Positions 5,443 to 13,967 of a stretch of DNA of 64,000 nucleotides are shown one piece after another. The notes below the pieces were generated by a model. The model was not told where the DNA came from. It ran no database searches and was given only the letters and a program-made list of their open reading frames with translations. The first letter of the stretch is position 1; every line of letters begins with the position of its first letter. The stretch is from positions 310,001 through 374,000 of the forward strand of contig NZ_JBFAKK010000005.1 in assembly GCF_040655735.1 (NCBI RefSeq), read 5' to 3'. The translations under genes were made by a program, and so were the position numbers. Source of the DNA: Phytomonospora sp040655735 (lineage in GTDB: Bacteria; Actinomycetota; Actinomycetes; Mycobacteriales; Micromonosporaceae).

Positions 5443-7743
5443 CTAATCCCTCGGCAAGATCCCCTCCGGCCCGCCCGACGGGTCGCCCGGCCCCGGATCG
5501 CCCGGATCCCCGGGCCCCGGGTCGCCCGGGTCACCAGGTCCCGGATCCCCGGGATCCCCCGGCTCCCCCGACGGGTCCCCGCCGCCCGGTCCCGGTTCCC
5601 CGCCGGGGTTCCCGCTGCCGGAGCCCTCGCCGTACGGCGTCCCCGAGGACACGCCGTTGCCGACGAGCTTCGTCGGCGCGGTGAACGAGCCGTTCGGGTT
5701 GTCCTGCCAGCTCTTCGCCAGCACGCGGGAACCGATGTCGGTCGGCATGTGGGAGCGGTAGTCGACGGCGTTGTTGGGGTTGTCGGGGTCGGAGATGAAG
5801 GAGGCGACGGCGAGGTGCGGCGTGTACCCGACGAACCAGCCGGCCTGGTTGTTCTCGGTGGTACCGGTCTTGCCCGCGACGGGCCCGCCGACGGTCCCGG
5901 ACACGCCGGGCGCGGTGGACCAGCCGCCGCAGGACCCTGCGGCCGAGCCGTAGCCGGTGGTGCAGCGGGCGGCGTCGGTGGCGGCGCGCGCCACGTCGGC
6001 GCTGATGACGCGCCGCGGCTCGGGGCGCTCGACGGCGACCTCGGCACCCGAGGCGCCGCTGATCGACACGACCGGCGTAGGCGTGGCGTAGATGCCCTCG
6101 GCGGCGATGGTGGCGTACGCGGCGGCCATCTCCAGCGGTGTCACGTCGGCCACGCCGAGCGTGAACGACCCCCAGTCGACGGCGTTGGCGGCCTGCTGCC
6201 GGTCGACCCCGGTCTTCCAGGTGATGCCCAGCCGCTCGGCCATCGCGACGGCCTTGTCGGCCCCCACGCGCTCCTCCAGTTGGATGAAGTAGGTGTTCAC
6301 CGACTTCCCGAAGCCCGACCACATGGTCTGGTTGCCCGTCATCGACGTGCTGTCGTTGCTGGGGCAGTACATGTTCCCGCAGGCGCTCGACCCGGCCCCG
6401 CCGAAGTACTTCGACCGGTACTGGTGCGGCGAGTAGATCGTCGTGTCGAGGGTCATGCCCGCGTCGAGGGCGGCGAGCATGGTGAACATCTTGAACGTCG
6501 AACCGGCCTGGTAGCCCGAGACCGAACCCCCGCCCGACAGCAGCGGGTTCGTCGTGGCCGGATAGGTGCCCTTGCCGGGACCGCCGGTGTTGTCGCCGTT
6601 CTTCGACAGGTCGGTGGAGTACTTCCGGTTCACCGACATGTTGCGCACGTACCCGGTGCCGGGCTCGACGGTGACCGACCCGAGCGCGTAGGGCGAGTCC
6701 TTCCCGATCTGCGCGGCGGTGGCCTCGTCGGCGGCGTTCTGCACGTCGACGTCGAGCGTCGAGACGATCTGGTACCCACCGCGGCGCAGCAGGTTGAGCC
6801 GCTCCTCGGGCGTGGCGCCGAAGGCGGTCTGCTGCTGCCACCACTGCGAGAAGTAGTCGGCGAAGAAGCCCCAGTCGGGGTCGCTGGCGCCGCCGGAGCT
6901 GTTCGGGATCGACTTCGCGTGCGTCTTGATCTTCCCGGGCTTGGTGGCGTCGGCGGTGGCCTGGTCGATCGCGCCGGTCTTCACCATCTGGTCGACGACG
7001 TAGTTGCGGCGGGTCTTGGCGGCTTCCTTGTCCCCGTTGATCGGGTCGTAGGCGGTCGGCGACTGCACGAGCGCGGCCAGCGTCGCCGCCTCGGCCAGGT
7101 TCAGCTCCTGCGCGGTCTTGCCGAAGTACACCCACGCCGCCGCGCCGATCCCGTAGGCGCCGTTGCCGAAGTAGGTGATGTTGAGGTAGTTGGTGAGGAT
7201 CTGCTCCTTGTCGAGCTGCTTTTCGACCCCCAGCGCCAGACGCGCCTCGCGCAGCTTGCGCGCCGGCGTCTGGTCGGTGGCCGCACGCGCCTCCTCGGGC
7301 GTCGTGGCGCCGTACAGGAGCGCGTTGCGCACGTACTGCATCGTCAGCGTCGAGGCGCCCTGCGCGACCCCGCCCTCGGCGAGGTTGGCGAACAGCGAAC
7401 GCAGCACGCCCTTGGGATCGACGCCCTGGTGCTCGTAGAAGCGCTGGTCCTCGGCGGCGATGATCGCGTCCTTCATCACCTGCGGGATGTCCTCGCTGGC
7501 GATGTCGACACGGTACTGGTCGTAGAAGGTCGTGATGACCGTCGTGCCGTCCGACGCGTACAGCGTCGAGGCCTTCGGAGGCGGCGGCAGACGCAGGTCG
7601 TCGGGCGTCGTCGTGAACGAGTCGGCCCCCGCCTTCGTCGCCAGGCCCGTCCCGCCGACCAGCGGCAGCATCGCCAACGCGACCACCAGCCCCCCGATGA
7701 CCCCCGTCATCAGCAGCGTGAGGACCGCCCGGCCCCTCGTCAT
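5443..7743 (-). CDS. ponA: Class A penicillin-binding protein (transglycosylase/transpeptidase)
   Basis: It polymerises and cross-links peptidoglycan outside the membrane. From the ATG at 7743 (766 aa; the frame is open up to 7920) there is one N-terminal membrane anchor (8-28). The GT51 domain has catalytic E98 in AAEDQRFYEHQG and GASTLTMQ. The transpeptidase has S415 in GSTFK, S481 in SVN and KTGTT at 625-629. The C-terminus is a low-complexity tail of Asp-Pro-Gly repeats, probably a wall-spanning or flexible segment. There is no PASTA domain. A TATACC box some 25 nt upstream supports the shorter start, with moderate certainty. Confidence 0.93.
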   Translation of the reverse strand: MTRGRAVLTLLMTGVIGGLVVALAMLPLVGGTGLATKAGADSFTTTPDDLRLPPPPKASTLYASDGTTVITTFYDQYRVDIASEDIPQVMKDAIIAAEDQRFYEHQGVDPKGVLRSLFANLAEGGVAQGASTLTMQYVRNALLYGATTPEEARAATDQTPARKLREARLALGVEKQLDKEQILTNYLNITYFGNGAYGIGAAAWVYFGKTAQELNLAEAATLAALVQSPTAYDPINGDKEAAKTRRNYVVDQMVKTGAIDQATADATKPGKIKTHAKSIPNSSGGASDPDWGFFADYFSQWWQQQTAFGATPEERLNLLRRGGYQIVSTLDVDVQNAADEATAAQIGKDSPYALGSVTVEPGTGYVRNMSVNRKYSTDLSKNGDNTGGPGKGTYPATTNPLLSGGGSVSGYQAGSTFKMFTMLAALDAGMTLDTTIYSPHQYRSKYFGGAGSSACGNMYCPSNDSTSMTGNQTMWSGFGKSVNTYFIQLEERVGADKAVAMAERLGITWKTGVDRQQAANAVDWGSFTLGVADVTPLEMAAAYATIAAEGIYATPTPVVSISGASGAEVAVERPEPRRVISADVARAATDAARCTTGYGSAAGSCGGWSTAPGVSGTVGGPVAGKTGTTENNQAGWFVGYTPHLAVASFISDPDNPNNAVDYRSHMPTDIGSRVLAKSWQDNPNGSFTAPTKLVGNGVSSGTPYGEGSGSGNPGGEPGPGGGDPSGEPGDPGDPGPGDPGDPGPGDPGDPGPGDPSGGPEGILPRD
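5481..5562 (-). repeat. In-frame repeats encoding DPGDPGPG units
   Basis: Three near-identical 24-bp units in the 3' end of the penicillin-binding protein gene encode DPGDPGPG. The units have diverged at synonymous positions, so the repeat is kept at protein level. Such arrays often vary in copy number between strains. Confidence 0.7.
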
Positions 7744-7871
7744 CGGCGCCCGCGCGCCCGTTCCCCGGTATACCGTCCCCGCCACACTCGCCTCCGCGCC
7801 TGAATCGAGCCCCGACGTTACGTGCAGTAGACGCCCCCCGACACGCAACGAGTGCACTCGGGTGCGCACGG

Positions 7872-9578
7872 TCACAACGTGATCCGCCCCATCGATGGTT
7901 CTCCGCTCCTTACAGGACACGCGTGAAACACCTTCACGGTTGACCCGCCCGCCCCTACTCCGCCGGGCGTAGACACGGTTACCGCGCTCGCCCGACGCGC
8001 CGGCCGCCGTCGCTCCATAGCGTTGCCGACATGCCCCAACGCCTGTTTCGCGCCGTCACCTCCTTGTGGACTCATGGCCGTCCCGTCGAGCGCGCCGCTC
8101 ACCTTGCCGCGGCCGTCTTGTTCACCTCCGGTCTGTTCCACGCCGTGGTGTTCCTCGTCGACGGCGGCCCGTGGGCGGGGCCGGTTTCCTGGCGCAAAGC
8201 CGTCACCTTCGGCGTGTCGTTCGGAGTGACGCTGGCGTGCCTGGTGTGGGTCTCGTCGTACGTCGCGATGCGGCCGGTCGTGCGTCGCGTTCTCCTCGGC
8301 GCCTTCACCGCCGCGTCGGTCGCCGAGGTCGCCGGCATCACCGCGCAGGCCTGGCGCGAGGTGCCCTCGCACTTCAACTACGAAGACGGCACGTCCTCGG
8401 CGATCACCGCGACGCTGGCCGCCGGGGGAGCGGTCATCGTCGCCTCCGTGCTGGTCCTGACGGTCCTGTCGTTGCGCCCGGCTCCTGCGACCGCGCCGAG
8501 CATGCGCCTTGCCGTTCGTGCCGGGCTGGTCATTCTCATGGGCGCGATGATCAGCGGCGCGGTGATGATCGCCGTCGGCGTCACGCTCGCCAACGGCGGT
8601 GAGCAGACCGCCGCCTACGAGACCGCCGGATGGCTCAAGCCCACCCACGCGGTGACCATGCACGCCGTCGGTGTCCTGCCGGTGCTGGCGCTGGTGCTGT
8701 CGGCGACCCGCCTCGACGAGCGCCGCCGCACCCGCGTCGTCGCCTCCGGCGCGGCCGCCTACGCGCTGGCGGCGCTGGTCACCGTCGCGGTCAACCTCGC
8801 GGCGGGCCGCTAACCAGGCCGCGGCGATGATGCCGACGGCCAGCAGGATCGGCCCGCTGAAGCTCAGACCGACCGCCAGGCGCCGGTGGCGCCCGGTCAG
8901 CCGCCACGCGCCGGTGGCGAAGGTCAGCGCGGACGCGCAGATCAGGACGAGGACCAGGCCGATGCCCCAGCGCAGGAACAACCCGGTGGTGTCGCCGGTG
9001 TAGATCGTGCGCCCACCGTCGTCGACGGCCACTGCCGGCAGTGTCTGGCCCAGTTGGCTCCCGCTCCCGCCTCCGGTGATCGACGCGTACGGAATGCGCA
9101 CCGCGCCGTCGGCGGACACGAACGCGCCCGCGCACCGGTGGGTCGCCCCATCGCCCTTGCAGCTGGTGACCGTCACCGTCCCCTCCTGGGCGTGACCCAC
9201 CGACATCCAGAACGGCTCGGCCGACACCCACGCGAAGAACGCCGCCAGCAGCGACAGCGCGATCAGCCACGCCAGACCCGCCAGCGGACCGCGCGACGCC
9301 TTCGGCGGCGGCTCGGGCTTGGCCCGCTTCGCCAGCGGTGGGCGCGGAGAGTCGTCCCAGATCGCCGCGATGTTCTCCACGGCGCGAGGCCGCGCGCGCT
9401 CGGGCGCCTTCTTCGCGGGCTCCTTCTCGTCGGCCTCGACGTGCCGCTCGCCCTCCTGGTGGGGGAGATTGACCATCTCCACGCCGGCGAGGGCCTGGGG
9501 CTGCTCGCTGCTCTCCTCGGACGTGCCCGTATCGGCGCCGTTGCCGGCGGACGGACGTTCCCCCGCGTTCTCGGACAT
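7872..9578 (-). CDS. Membrane protein with acidic N-terminus; supported part is about 8805-9578
   Basis: From the ATG at 9578 the first 250 or so residues look like real protein: an acidic N-terminus with VEADEKEPAKKAP, a first membrane span (GLAWLIALSLLAAFFAW), an exported region with two Cys (VTSCKGDGATHRCAG) and two further spans ending in LLAVGIIAAAWLAAR. After that the frame finds no stop until 7872, and the extra 310 or so residues are low-complexity antisense of the 8031 gene. A TAG lies in the neighbouring frame right after the last span, so a lost stop or a one-base error is likely. Function unknown. Convergent with 8031 and divergent from metG. Confidence 0.5.
   Translation of the reverse strand: MSENAGERPSAGNGADTGTSEESSEQPQALAGVEMVNLPHQEGERHVEADEKEPAKKAPERARPRAVENIAAIWDDSPRPPLAKRAKPEPPPKASRGPLAGLAWLIALSLLAAFFAWVSAEPFWMSVGHAQEGTVTVTSCKGDGATHRCAGAFVSADGAVRIPYASITGGGSGSQLGQTLPAVAVDDGGRTIYTGDTTGLFLRWGIGLVLVLICASALTFATGAWRLTGRHRRLAVGLSFSGPILLAVGIIAAAWLAARREVDRDGDQRRQRVGGRAGGDDAGAAALVEAGRRQHQRQHRQDTDGVHGHRVGGLEPSGGLVGGGLLTAVGERDADGDHHRAADHRAHENDQPGTNGKAHARRGRRSRAQRQDRQDQHGGDDDRSPGGQRRGDRRGRAVFVVEVRGHLAPGLRGDAGDLGDRRGGEGAEENATHDRPHRDVRRDPHQARQRHSERHAEGDGFAPGNRPRPRAAVDEEHHGVEQTGGEQDGRGKVSGALDGTAMSPQGGDGAKQALGHVGNAMERRRPARRASAVTVSTPGGVGAGGSTVKVFHACPVRSGEPSMGRITL
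8018..8023 (+). promoter_or_regulatory. -10 box of the 8031 gene (leaderless)
   Basis: TAGCGT is followed by 7 nt and the ATG at 8031; no Shine-Dalgarno is present. Confidence 0.45.
8031..8813 (+). CDS. Conserved seven-helix membrane protein of unknown function
   Basis: 260 residues with about seven hydrophobic helices (roughly 22-42, 55-78, 88-110, 122-147, 160-186, 208-228, 236-258). Conserved-looking loop residues include HAVVFLVDGGPW, SWRKAVTFG, QAWREVPSHFNYE and GWLKPTHAVTMHAVGVLP. The pattern recalls uncharacterised multi-pass proteins of other actinomycetes, but I cannot name a function. The start is set by a TAGCGT box 7 nt upstream. A minus-strand frame runs antisense through the whole gene. 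Confidence 0.8.
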   Translation: MPQRLFRAVTSLWTHGRPVERAAHLAAAVLFTSGLFHAVVFLVDGGPWAGPVSWRKAVTFGVSFGVTLACLVWVSSYVAMRPVVRRVLLGAFTAASVAEVAGITAQAWREVPSHFNYEDGTSSAITATLAAGGAVIVASVLVLTVLSLRPAPATAPSMRLAVRAGLVILMGAMISGAVMIAVGVTLANGGEQTAAYETAGWLKPTHAVTMHAVGVLPVLALVLSATRLDERRRTRVVASGAAAYALAALVTVAVNLAAGR

Positions 9579-9672
9579 GGCTCCCATTCCACCCCAAGGC
9601 AGGTCGGGTGCGCGGCATTTGCGTCCCGGTCGGCGTGCCGTATAGCGGGGCGGAGGCCGCGAAGGCCGCCGG

Positions 9673-9678
9673 TAGGCT
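9673..9678 (+). promoter_or_regulatory. -10 box of metG (leaderless)
   Basis: TAGGCT is followed by 8 nt and the metG ATG, with no Shine-Dalgarno. Confidence 0.4.
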
Positions 9679-9686
9679 TGGGCACC

Positions 9687-11492
9687 ATGAGTCACGTCTT
9701 GACGGCCGTCGCCTGGCCCTACGCCAACGGGCCGCGTCACATCGGCCACGTCTCCGGCTTCGGGGTCCCCGCCGACATCTTCAGCCGGTACATGCGCATG
9801 GCCGGTCACGACGTCCTCATGGTCTCGGGAACCGACGAGCACGGCACGCCCATCCTCGTCCAGTCCGACAACGAGGGCCTCACCGCGATCGAGGCGGCCG
9901 ACAAGTACAACCGCGTCATCGTCGAAGACCTCGTCGCCCTCGGCCTCACCTACGACCTGTTCACCCGCACCACCACCGGCAACCACTACCAGGTGGTGCA
10001 GGAGATCTTCACGGCCCTGTACGACAACGGCTACATCCTCCCCAAGACGACCCTCGGCGCCATCTCGCCCTCGACCGGCCGGACCCTGCCCGACCGCTAC
10101 ATCGAGGGCACCTGCCCCATCTGCGGCTACGACGGCGCCCGCGGCGACCAGTGCGACAACTGCGGCAACCAGCTCGACCCCACCGACCTGATCAACCCCG
10201 TGTCGCGCATCAACGGCGAGACCCCGAAGTTCGTCGAGGAGGAGCACTTCTTCCTCGACCTCCCCGCCTTCGCCGACGCCCTCGGCGCCTGGCTCGACAC
10301 CCGCGACGGCTGGCGCCCCAACGTCGTCCGCTTCACCCGCAACCTGCTGGGCGACCTCAAGCCGCGCGCCATCTCCCGCGACCTCGACTGGGGCGTCCCC
10401 GTCCCCCTCGACGGCTGGCGCGACCGCAAGGACAAGCGCCTCTACGTCTGGTTCGACGCCGTCATCGGCTACCTGTCGGCCAGCATCGAGTGGGCCCGCC
10501 GCAGCGGCGACCCCGACGCATGGCGCCAGTGGTGGCAAGACCCGCAGGCCCTGTCGTACTACTTCATGGGCAAGGACAACATCGTCTTCCACAGCGAGAT
10601 CTGGCCGGCGATGCTCCTGGGCAACAACGGCGGCGGCACCAAGGGCGGCAAGCCCGGCGCCCTCGGCGCCCTCGAACTGCCCACCGAGGTCGTCTCCAGC
10701 GAGTTCCTCACCATGGAGGGACGCAAGTTCTCCTCCTCGCGCCGCGTCGTCATCTACGTCCGCGACTTCCTCGCCCGCTACGACGCCGACGCCCTGCGCT
10801 ACTTCTTCGCCGTCGCCGGACCCGAGACCCAGGACACCGACTTCACCTGGGCGGAGTTCGTCCGCCGCAACAACGACGAACTCGTCGCCTCCTGGGGCAA
10901 CCTCGTCAACCGCGCCGTGGCCATGGCCGCCAAGAACTTCGGCGGCATCCCCGAGGCCGGCGAGCTCACCGACGTCGACCGCGAGCTGCTGGAGACCACC
11001 CGCGCCGCGTTCGCCGCCGTCGGCGACCTCATCTCCCGCCACCGCCAGAAGGCCGCCATCGGCGAGGCCATGAAAGCCGTCGCCGCGGCCAACAAGTACG
11101 TCTCGGAGTCGGAGCCCTGGAAGCTCAAGGGCGAGGAGAACCGCGCCCGCCAGGGCACCATCCTGCACGTCACCCTCCAGGCCGTCGCCGACTGCAAGAC
11201 CCTCCTGGCGCCCTTCCTGCCGCACTCCTCCCAGAAGATCCACGAACTCCTCGGCGGCACCGGCGTCTTCGCCGCCATGCCCCGCATCGAAGAGGTCCCC
11301 GACCTCGACGGCACCGGACCCATCGGCGAGCGCACCTACCCCGTCATCACCGGCGACTACACCGGCGCCCCCGCCTGGGAGTCGACGCCCATCAAGGTCG
11401 GCACCCCCCTGGACAAGCCCGTCCCGATCTTCACCAAACTCGATCCCTCCGTCGTCGACGAGGAACTCGCCCGCCTGGAGGCGGAGGAGTAG
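9687..11492 (+). CDS. metG: Methionyl-tRNA synthetase
   Basis: It charges tRNA(Met) and initiator tRNA with methionine in the cytoplasm. The 601 residues fit the family without the C-terminal dimerisation domain. The HIGH motif appears as PYANGPRHIGH (residues 10-20), and the KMSKS equivalent as KFSSSR. The connective domain has a zinc knuckle: CPICGYDGARGDQCDNCG. The ATG at 9687 is chosen over upstream in-frame codons because homology begins there and a TAGGCT box lies 8 nt before. Gluconokinase follows after 2 nt. Confidence 0.97.
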   Translation: MSHVLTAVAWPYANGPRHIGHVSGFGVPADIFSRYMRMAGHDVLMVSGTDEHGTPILVQSDNEGLTAIEAADKYNRVIVEDLVALGLTYDLFTRTTTGNHYQVVQEIFTALYDNGYILPKTTLGAISPSTGRTLPDRYIEGTCPICGYDGARGDQCDNCGNQLDPTDLINPVSRINGETPKFVEEEHFFLDLPAFADALGAWLDTRDGWRPNVVRFTRNLLGDLKPRAISRDLDWGVPVPLDGWRDRKDKRLYVWFDAVIGYLSASIEWARRSGDPDAWRQWWQDPQALSYYFMGKDNIVFHSEIWPAMLLGNNGGGTKGGKPGALGALELPTEVVSSEFLTMEGRKFSSSRRVVIYVRDFLARYDADALRYFFAVAGPETQDTDFTWAEFVRRNNDELVASWGNLVNRAVAMAAKNFGGIPEAGELTDVDRELLETTRAAFAAVGDLISRHRQKAAIGEAMKAVAAANKYVSESEPWKLKGEENRARQGTILHVTLQAVADCKTLLAPFLPHSSQKIHELLGGTGVFAAMPRIEEVPDLDGTGPIGERTYPVITGDYTGAPAWESTPIKVGTPLDKPVPIFTKLDPSVVDEELARLEAEE

Positions 11493-11494
11493 AC

Positions 11495-12001
11495 GTGGCC
11501 GAGCATCTGGTGGTCATGGGCGTCAGCGGCAGCGGGAAGACCACCGTCGGCCGCCTCCTCGCCGCGCGCCTCGACGTCGCCTTCGCCGACGCCGACGACT
11601 TCCACCCCGCCCGCAACGTCGCCAAGATGCGCGCCGGACACCCCCTCACCGATGCCGACCGCGAACCCTGGCTCCACGCCGTTGCCGCCTGGACCGCCGA
11701 GTACGACCACGAGGGCCGGCCGACGGTCGTCGCCTGCTCGGCGCTCAAGTACGCCTACCGCGAGGTCCTCCGCACCGCCCCCGGCCGCGTCCGCTTCGTG
11801 CACCTCGCGCCCGCGCCGGCGGAGATCGCCGTGCGCGTCCGCGAACGCACCGGCCACTTCATGCCGCCCGAGCTCCTGGCCAGCCAACTCGCCGACCTCC
11901 AACCGCTTCGCCCCGACGAGGACGGCGTGACGGTGGAGAGCCCGGAAGGGCTGGAGGAGACGGTGGACATGGTCGTGGAGGCGCTGGAGGAGACAGGGTA
12001 G
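11495..12001 (+). CDS. gntK: Gluconokinase (thermoresistant GntK type)
   Basis: Phosphorylates D-gluconate to 6-phosphogluconate with ATP, feeding the pentose phosphate pathway. The 168-residue protein has the P-loop GVSGSGKTT, then ADADDFHPARNVAKM, PLTDADREPWL, the CSALK motif and a C-terminal LLASQLADLQPL, all typical of GntK. The GTG start follows the metG stop by 2 nt, with GGAGGAG inside the metG end, so it is co-translated with metG. A G-quadruplex motif begins 24 nt after its stop. Confidence 0.93.
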   Translation: MAEHLVVMGVSGSGKTTVGRLLAARLDVAFADADDFHPARNVAKMRAGHPLTDADREPWLHAVAAWTAEYDHEGRPTVVACSALKYAYREVLRTAPGRVRFVHLAPAPAEIAVRVRERTGHFMPPELLASQLADLQPLRPDEDGVTVESPEGLEETVDMVVEALEETG

Positions 12002-12024
12002 GGGCGCGAGGTGGCGGCGGGGTA

Positions 12025-12052
12025 GGGGCGGGGTGCGGGGCGGGGTGCGGGG
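12025..12052 (+). other. G-quadruplex motif downstream of gntK
   Basis: Five GGGG runs (12025-12028, 12030-12033, 12037-12040, 12042-12045, 12049-12052) are separated by loops of C, TGC, C and TGC. In the gntK mRNA this would form a very stable RNA quadruplex just after the stop codon and could act in place of a hairpin terminator or protect the 3' end. Confidence 0.55.
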
Positions 12053-12384
12053 CCACGGCGTCGTCGGCGAATTCGTCGAGTTCTACGGCGACGGCGTCAC
12101 CGGCAGGTTGGGGTTGCGCTTCGCGTGGCCGACTTCCGCGGGTGCCGGACGTCGCCGGTGTGCGGTGGACCGCCGACTGGCGGGGCGCCGCAGTGGCGCG
12201 GGCATCCCCGCGCGTTGGGCGGCATGGGTGCAGTGGGCTGGCGGTGGGTGCAGCGGGTTGGCGGGTAGTGGGGCCGGCGCAGGTTCGTGCGGATGGCAGT
12301 GCGAGCCGCCGTGAGCGCCGACGGACGCCCGAGGACGGATAGGTCCTGGCGCGAGTGCGGTGCCCGGCCGGCGAATCCTCTCGT

Positions 12385-12493
12385 GACCGGCCGACCGGCC
12401 GACCGGCCCGCTCGGGACTGCGGCCCGACCGACCCACCGATCCACCGACCGGCCGACCGGCCGACCGGCCCGCTCGGGACTGCGGCCCGACCG
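12385..12493. repeat. Perfect 47-bp direct repeat, each copy opening with three GACCGGCC units
   Basis: Copies at 12385-12431 and 12447-12493 are identical over 47 bp. Each consists of GACCGGCC three times followed by a 23-bp unique part. The 15-bp spacer is itself rich in CCGA/CCACCGA. Confidence 0.9.
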
Positions 12494-13021
12494 CGCTGAG
12501 CGGAAGCCATCGCTGGTGCCTTGCCGCCTTGCCGCCTGGCGCGCTGGCCGGCTGCCGGTGGTCGCCGCGGCTTTCGGCTTCGCGTTGGACGGCGTCGGGG
12601 TGCGCAGCGCGATCGAGCCTCCCGCTTGCTCGCCTAGCCGCTTGCGGCGGCGGGATCTGCGGAGCCTTGCAGCATCAGCATCAGCACCTGCGCCAGGCCC
12701 GGCACCGGACTCAGTACCGGCACCGGGCTCAGGACCTGCGCCCCGCTCAGCACCTGCACCTGCACCTGCGTCAGGCCCGGCGTCGGCACCGGGCCCAGCA
12801 CCGGCGCTGGGATTTGGCGCTGAGCGCGCGGTGGTGGGCTCGGCAGCACGGCGATCCTCTGGCTGTCCGTCTGGTGGCTACGCCGGAGGCAGACGGGTTG
12901 TGCAACTGGATCCCCTTCGTTGTCGCCGGCACTGCGGGCAATCTCGGGCGGCGGAAGTGCCCTCGCGCCCACCCGTCGCCCGCCGGCCTACGGTGGCTGG
13001 GCTGGAGAGCTTGACAATCCA

Positions 13022-13090
13022 CCGCGTGACCGCGTGACCGCGTGACCGCGTGACCGCGTGACCGCGTGACCGCGTGACCGCGTGACCGCT
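13022..13090. repeat. Tandem array of the 8-bp unit CCGCGTGA, 8 copies plus a partial
   Basis: Eight perfect head-to-tail units from 13022 to 13085, then a partial CCGCT. Because 8 is not a multiple of 3, all three frames of each strand are cycled, so the array is not maintained as coding sequence. It is a simple-sequence locus expected to vary by slippage. Confidence 0.95.
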
Positions 13091-13846
13091 ATGCCTGCGG
13101 TGGAGAGATTGCGTGGCCGGGTCCCCCCATTGACGCTTGGGTGAGAAGACCGGCCAGTCGGGGACGGCGCCGCTATCTCCTGCGTCGTTGGCGGCGCCAT
13201 GGTGGGCGCAGTGCGAACCCGCCGTCTGCTGACGCGCTTTCGCGCTCGCCCGCGTCCGTACCTACTACGACGGTGGTTGCGTGTGTCCCTGCGGCGGTGC
13301 CGCTCGCCGTCAACCTCCCCACGGCGCCGGCGAGGGGAAGTTGAACTCCCACGGCGCCGGCGCCGGCGAGGGCAAGGCACTGGCGGAGTTCGCGACCCTC
13401 TGCCCGCCACACCCACCCGTCCGCCTGTCGGTCGGCGGTGGGCGATCGGCGGTCGGCGGTCGGCGCTGGACGAAGCCGGCTTGCAAGCGGCGGGCCGCCG
13501 CCCCCGCCTCACGCAGGTGGCGCCATGGCGTGCAGCGCGGGCCGGCGTCGCCCGCTTGCCCACTCCCCGTTTGCCCGTTTGCCCACCCATGTAGGTGGCA
13601 GCCGGTGGCGGCGCGAGTTGTGTTGGCGGCGGATGGCGCAGCATCGCGAGATTCTCCGCCTGCCGCCTCTCCGCGGGGTGCACGGCCGCTTGACCACGCG
13701 GCGGTCGGCGGGGCGAGGGCTGCGCGGTCGGCGGGCCTACGCATCCCTGCGCCTTCGGCGGCTCCTCCTGGTCGGCGGACCGACGCATCCCCGCGCCTTC
13801 GGCGGCGAGGGAGGCGAACGGTCAGCCGATTCCGCCTGACGTCCTT

Positions 13847-13870
13847 CTCACCGGCTCACCGGCTCACCGG
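13847..13870. repeat. Three copies of CTCACCGG
   Basis: Head-to-tail 8-bp units at 13847, 13855 and 13863. This is another array with an 8-bp period in the same non-coding stretch. Confidence 0.85.
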
Positions 13871-13930
13871 CAACGAGCGGCGGGCCTGTCACCGGTCAAG
13901 CCGGCGAGCGCGCGTCCACCGCCGCCCCGG

Positions 13931-13950
13931 CGGGACAAGCCGGGACAAGC
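13931..13950. repeat. Two copies of the 10-bp unit CGGGACAAGC
   Basis: Adjacent 10-bp units 18 bp from the tatD stop codon, followed by a third diverged start (CGGTAC). Confidence 0.8.
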
Positions 13951-13967
13951 CGGTACAGTCCCCCGCG

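Larger units (their letters stand above)
12053..13967. other. About 1.9 kb without a credible gene; repeat-rich, low-complexity
   Basis: Every long frame here is Pro/Arg/Ala-rich and lacks a sensible start, ribosome site, or domain pattern on either strand. The stretch holds a 47-bp direct repeat, several arrays with 8- or 10-bp periods, imperfect CACCGGGCTCAG-ACCTGC copies at 12670-12800, GGCGGTC copies at 13431-13466 and a 22-bp near-repeat (13741-13762 and 13785-13806). I see no tRNA, transposase or integrase remnant. It may be a decayed gene or a repeat-expanded spacer between gntK and tatD. Confidence 0.6.

Noticed and set aside
5481..5562. Collagen-like domain in the penicillin-binding protein tail
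   Set aside because: The Gly-X-Y register breaks at every GPG step, so a triple helix is unlikely; it is better described as an Asp/Pro/Gly-rich tail.
13022..13090. Possible CRISPR array
   Set aside because: Units are 8 bp, directly abutting, without spacers, and no cas genes are present.
13281..13840. Long open frames on both strands inside the repeat island
   Set aside because: They are Pro/Arg/Gly/Ala-rich, lack ribosome sites and domain patterns, and cross the 8-bp arrays whose period breaks frame. They arise from high GC content.
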